Of a stretch of DNA of 6,043 nt, positions 5,167-6,043 are shown piece by piece; the stretch's first letter is position 1, and each line of letters begins with the position of its first letter. The DNA comes from Anaerolineae bacterium CG2_30_64_16. Its GTDB lineage: Bacteria > Chloroflexota > Anaerolineae > CG2-30-64-16. Position numbers and translations under genes: made by a program. The notes below the pieces were generated by a model, which was not told where the DNA came from, ran no database searches, and saw nothing but the letters and a program-made list of their open reading frames with translations. The stretch lies in assembly GCA_001871755.1 (NCBI GenBank), contig MNXL01000396.1, forward strand, positions 1 through 6,043, read 5' to 3'.

Positions 5167-5222
5167 CTGAGCGAAGCACGTCCTGAGCAATGCCGAAGGG
5201 CCGAGGACTGACGTGCGCTCAG
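5167..5222. repeat. Imperfect inverted repeat next to the dRS3-like element
   Basis: CTGAGCGAAGCACGTCCT (5167-5184) pairs with AGGACTGACGTGCGCTCAG (5204-5222) if two small bulges (AA on the left, CT on the right) are allowed. The loop includes TGAGCAATGCCGAAGG, a string reminiscent of the common GAGCGAAG-type intergenic repeats. No coding function is seen. It could be a decayed mobile palindrome. Confidence 0.5.
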
Positions 5223-5249
5223 TATAACACAGAATGGCGGCTTATGATG

Positions 5250-5291
5250 AAAAAGGCCCCGCAGGATTCTCGAGAACCCTGCGGGGCCTTT
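5250..5291 (-). terminator. Strong rho-independent terminator of the DUF35 gene
   Basis: Arms AAAGGCCCCGCAGG (5252-5265) and CCTGCGGGGCCTTT (5278-5291) form a perfect 14-bp stem. The interior also holds the palindrome TTCTCGAGAA. On the minus strand the stem runs into TTTTT (5250-5254), the classic U-tract, 21 nt after the DUF35 stop codon. The plus-strand side has only three T, so it works mainly for minus-strand transcription. Confidence 0.9.
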
Positions 5292-5312
5292 GCCTCTGCG
5301 CGATTCTGACAA

Positions 5313-5717
5313 CTATGCAGCCTGGCGCAACAACGGCCGGAACTTGTAGCCGTACAGGATCTGCCCTTCGTCGCCATCCTGGCTCAACTTGCGGGTGACC
5401 ATCTCCACCGGCATTCCCACGAATACCTTGTCACCATCCACGTCCGCCATCTGTGCGGTAACCATCGGCCCTTCTGCCAGCTTGACCAGCGCCATGGTGT
5501 AGGGGGTGTACTCCTCAAACCCACCCGGCGCGTTGTACATGGTCGTGTACGAATAGACCTCGCCACGGCCACTCAAATTCGTCCAACTCTGCTTTTGCTC
5601 GGCGCAGTGGGGGCAGACATCCCGCGGTGGGAAGATAGTGTTGCCGCAGGTGTTGCACACCTCGGCCTTCAGGCTATAGCGTTGCTGGCGAGTGCGCCAG
5701 TTGCGAGGGATTGACAT
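5313..5717 (-). CDS. DUF35 Zn-ribbon / OB-fold protein, thiolase partner
   Basis: This 134-residue cytoplasmic protein matches the DUF35 family in length and domain order. The N-terminal signature PRNWRTRQQRYSL precedes a rubredoxin-like zinc ribbon with Cys21-x2-Cys24 and Cys35-Pro-x-Cys38, joined by FPPRDVCPHC. An OB fold follows (about 45-130): GEVYSYTTMYNAPGGF, PYTMALVKLAEG, then VFVGMPVEMV. Family members bind acyl-CoA and form complexes with thiolases, for example as the shared subunit of archaeal thiolase/HMG-CoA synthase and in steroid side-chain degradation (ChsH2-type). Here a thiolase gene ends 206 nt upstream on the same strand, supporting that role. The start is ATG at 5715-5717 with AGGAGG (5728-5733) 10 nt upstream, slightly long. 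A strong terminator follows its stop, so it ends the transcription unit. Confidence 0.95.
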   Translation of the reverse strand: MSIPRNWRTRQQRYSLKAEVCNTCGNTIFPPRDVCPHCAEQKQSWTNLSGRGEVYSYTTMYNAPGGFEEYTPYTMALVKLAEGPMVTAQMADVDGDKVFVGMPVEMVTRKLSQDGDEGQILYGYKFRPLLRQAA

Positions 5718-5923
5718 TCCGTTGGGTCCTCCTCAATCAAAATGCATTTCTATCCTGGGTTTGCCCGATCAGGACAGGGGCGCGGTCCGCCCACGTGGCT
5801 TACATTCTACCGCAGCCCGCCTCCCAAAAGCTACCAGGATCGAGCCGTAAGCCTGCGCAGATGGCCGCTGATAGGTTTTGGCAGGCGTCACAAACCCGGT
5901 TTCTCGGAGAAACCCGGTTTGTC
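5718..5923. other. Non-coding spacer between thiolase and DUF35 genes
   Basis: I find no convincing gene here. On the minus strand TAGAAT (5804-5809) is a good -10 match, but the -35 position reads AGCTTT, so a promoter for DUF35 is only possible. Just downstream of that -10 is CCACGTGG (5791-5798), an 8-bp perfect palindrome that could be an operator. The left end carries the DUF35 ribosome binding site and the right end a 33-bp palindrome. The gap is long for two genes expected to be translated together. Confidence 0.5.
5890..5922. repeat. 33-bp palindrome AAACCCGGTTTCTC type
   Basis: The 33 bases are palindromic around base 5906 with 16-nt arms and a single C-C mismatch. The arms read ACAAACCCGGTTTCTC and GAGAAACCCGGTTTGT. 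It begins 1 nt after the thiolase stop codon on the minus strand. No U-tract follows on that strand, so it is not a classic terminator. From memory, similar AAACCCGGTTTCT palindromes are common between genes in cyanobacteria and Chloroflexota, so a dispersed repeat is the likeliest reading. Confidence 0.8.
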
Positions 5924-6043
5924 TCAGATCGCGCTCAGAATATGCGTGATCACCGTCGCACCGCTGCCGCCGATGTTCTGCGCCATGCCGATAGTCGCGC
6001 CCTGCACCTGATTGGCGCCGGCCTGGCCGGTCAACTGCTGCAC
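5924..6043 (-). CDS. Thiolase, C-terminal fragment (continues beyond window)
   Basis: Only the last 39 residues are in the window; the 5' part lies beyond base 6043. The fragment reads VQQLTGQAGANQVQGATIGM, then AQNIGGSGATVITHILSAI and a TGA stop. This matches the end of SCP2/non-specific lipid-transfer type thiolases: the QLxGxAGxxQVxGAxxG helix, and the NIGGSGA loop that carries the final active-site glycines before the last strand. It would cleave or form acyl-CoA by Claisen chemistry, probably in complex with the DUF35 protein encoded downstream. The catalytic cysteines and the HEPFG-type motif lie outside the window, so catalytic competence cannot be judged. Confidence 0.88.
   Translation of the reverse strand: MQQLTGQAGANQVQGATIGMAQNIGGSGATVITHILSAI

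Noticed and set aside
5061..5312. 83-codon minus-strand ORF upstream of the ROK gene
   Set aside because: Its peptide is the translation of the dRS3-like palindrome and the terminator, a well-known spurious product of such repeats.
5742..6011. Plus-strand 89-codon ORF over the spacer and thiolase end
   Set aside because: It is antisense to the thiolase C-terminus, starts at an ATG formed by leader sequence, and has no recognisable domain.

Overview
This 6 kb window looks like chromosomal DNA from a GC-rich, free-living bacterium. I infer Chloroflexota, most likely an Anaerolineae- or Caldilineae-type lineage. The reasons are a DUF2089 / DUF4097 / SHOCT-like gene set, a DUF35 OB-fold protein next to an SCP2-type thiolase, strong AGGAGG ribosome binding sites on most genes, and intergenic spaces full of short palindromes and heptamer arrays. 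The taxonomy is inference; no rRNA or marker gene is present.

Left part, plus strand (1-4033). An exact 75-bp tandem duplication carries the same sigma70-type promoter twice. An 11-unit heptamer array follows. Then come five genes reading the same way: a DUF2089 zinc-ribbon/HTH protein (261-647), a DUF4097 beta-repeat protein ending in a SHOCT-like helical hairpin (661-1884), a GNAT-type acetyltransferase with a second, degenerate half (1893-2915), a small protein starting with the same SHOCT-like hairpin (3038-3412) and a YvlD-family (phage holin 4 superfamily) four-helix membrane protein (3625-3993). The first three are almost contiguous. The last two are separated from them and from each other by repeat-bearing or structured spacers. 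Together they resemble the Bacillus subtilis yvlABCD / enterococcal LiaX envelope-stress loci: cytoplasmic DUF4097 and SHOCT-like parts plus a YvlD membrane protein. No PspC (YvlC) gene is visible here, while a DUF2089 candidate regulator and an acetyltransferase have been added.

Right part, minus strand (4029-6043). A complete ROK-family sugar kinase with all zinc and catalytic motifs converges on the yvlD gene, with a strong palindrome between them. Upstream of it is a spacer of about 290 bp holding a dRS3-like palindrome and a clear rho-independent terminator. That terminator ends a DUF35 Zn-ribbon/OB-fold gene (5313-5717). Beyond a 206-bp spacer is the C-terminal end of a thiolase (5924 to beyond the window edge). 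Thiolase and DUF35 protein probably act together in acyl-CoA chemistry.

A recurring theme is the placement of palindromic repeats exactly at gene ends. The stop codons of the GNAT gene and the ROK kinase lie inside repeat arms, and the thiolase stop lies 1 nt from one. I see no CRISPR array, tRNA, rRNA, transposase or phage structural gene.
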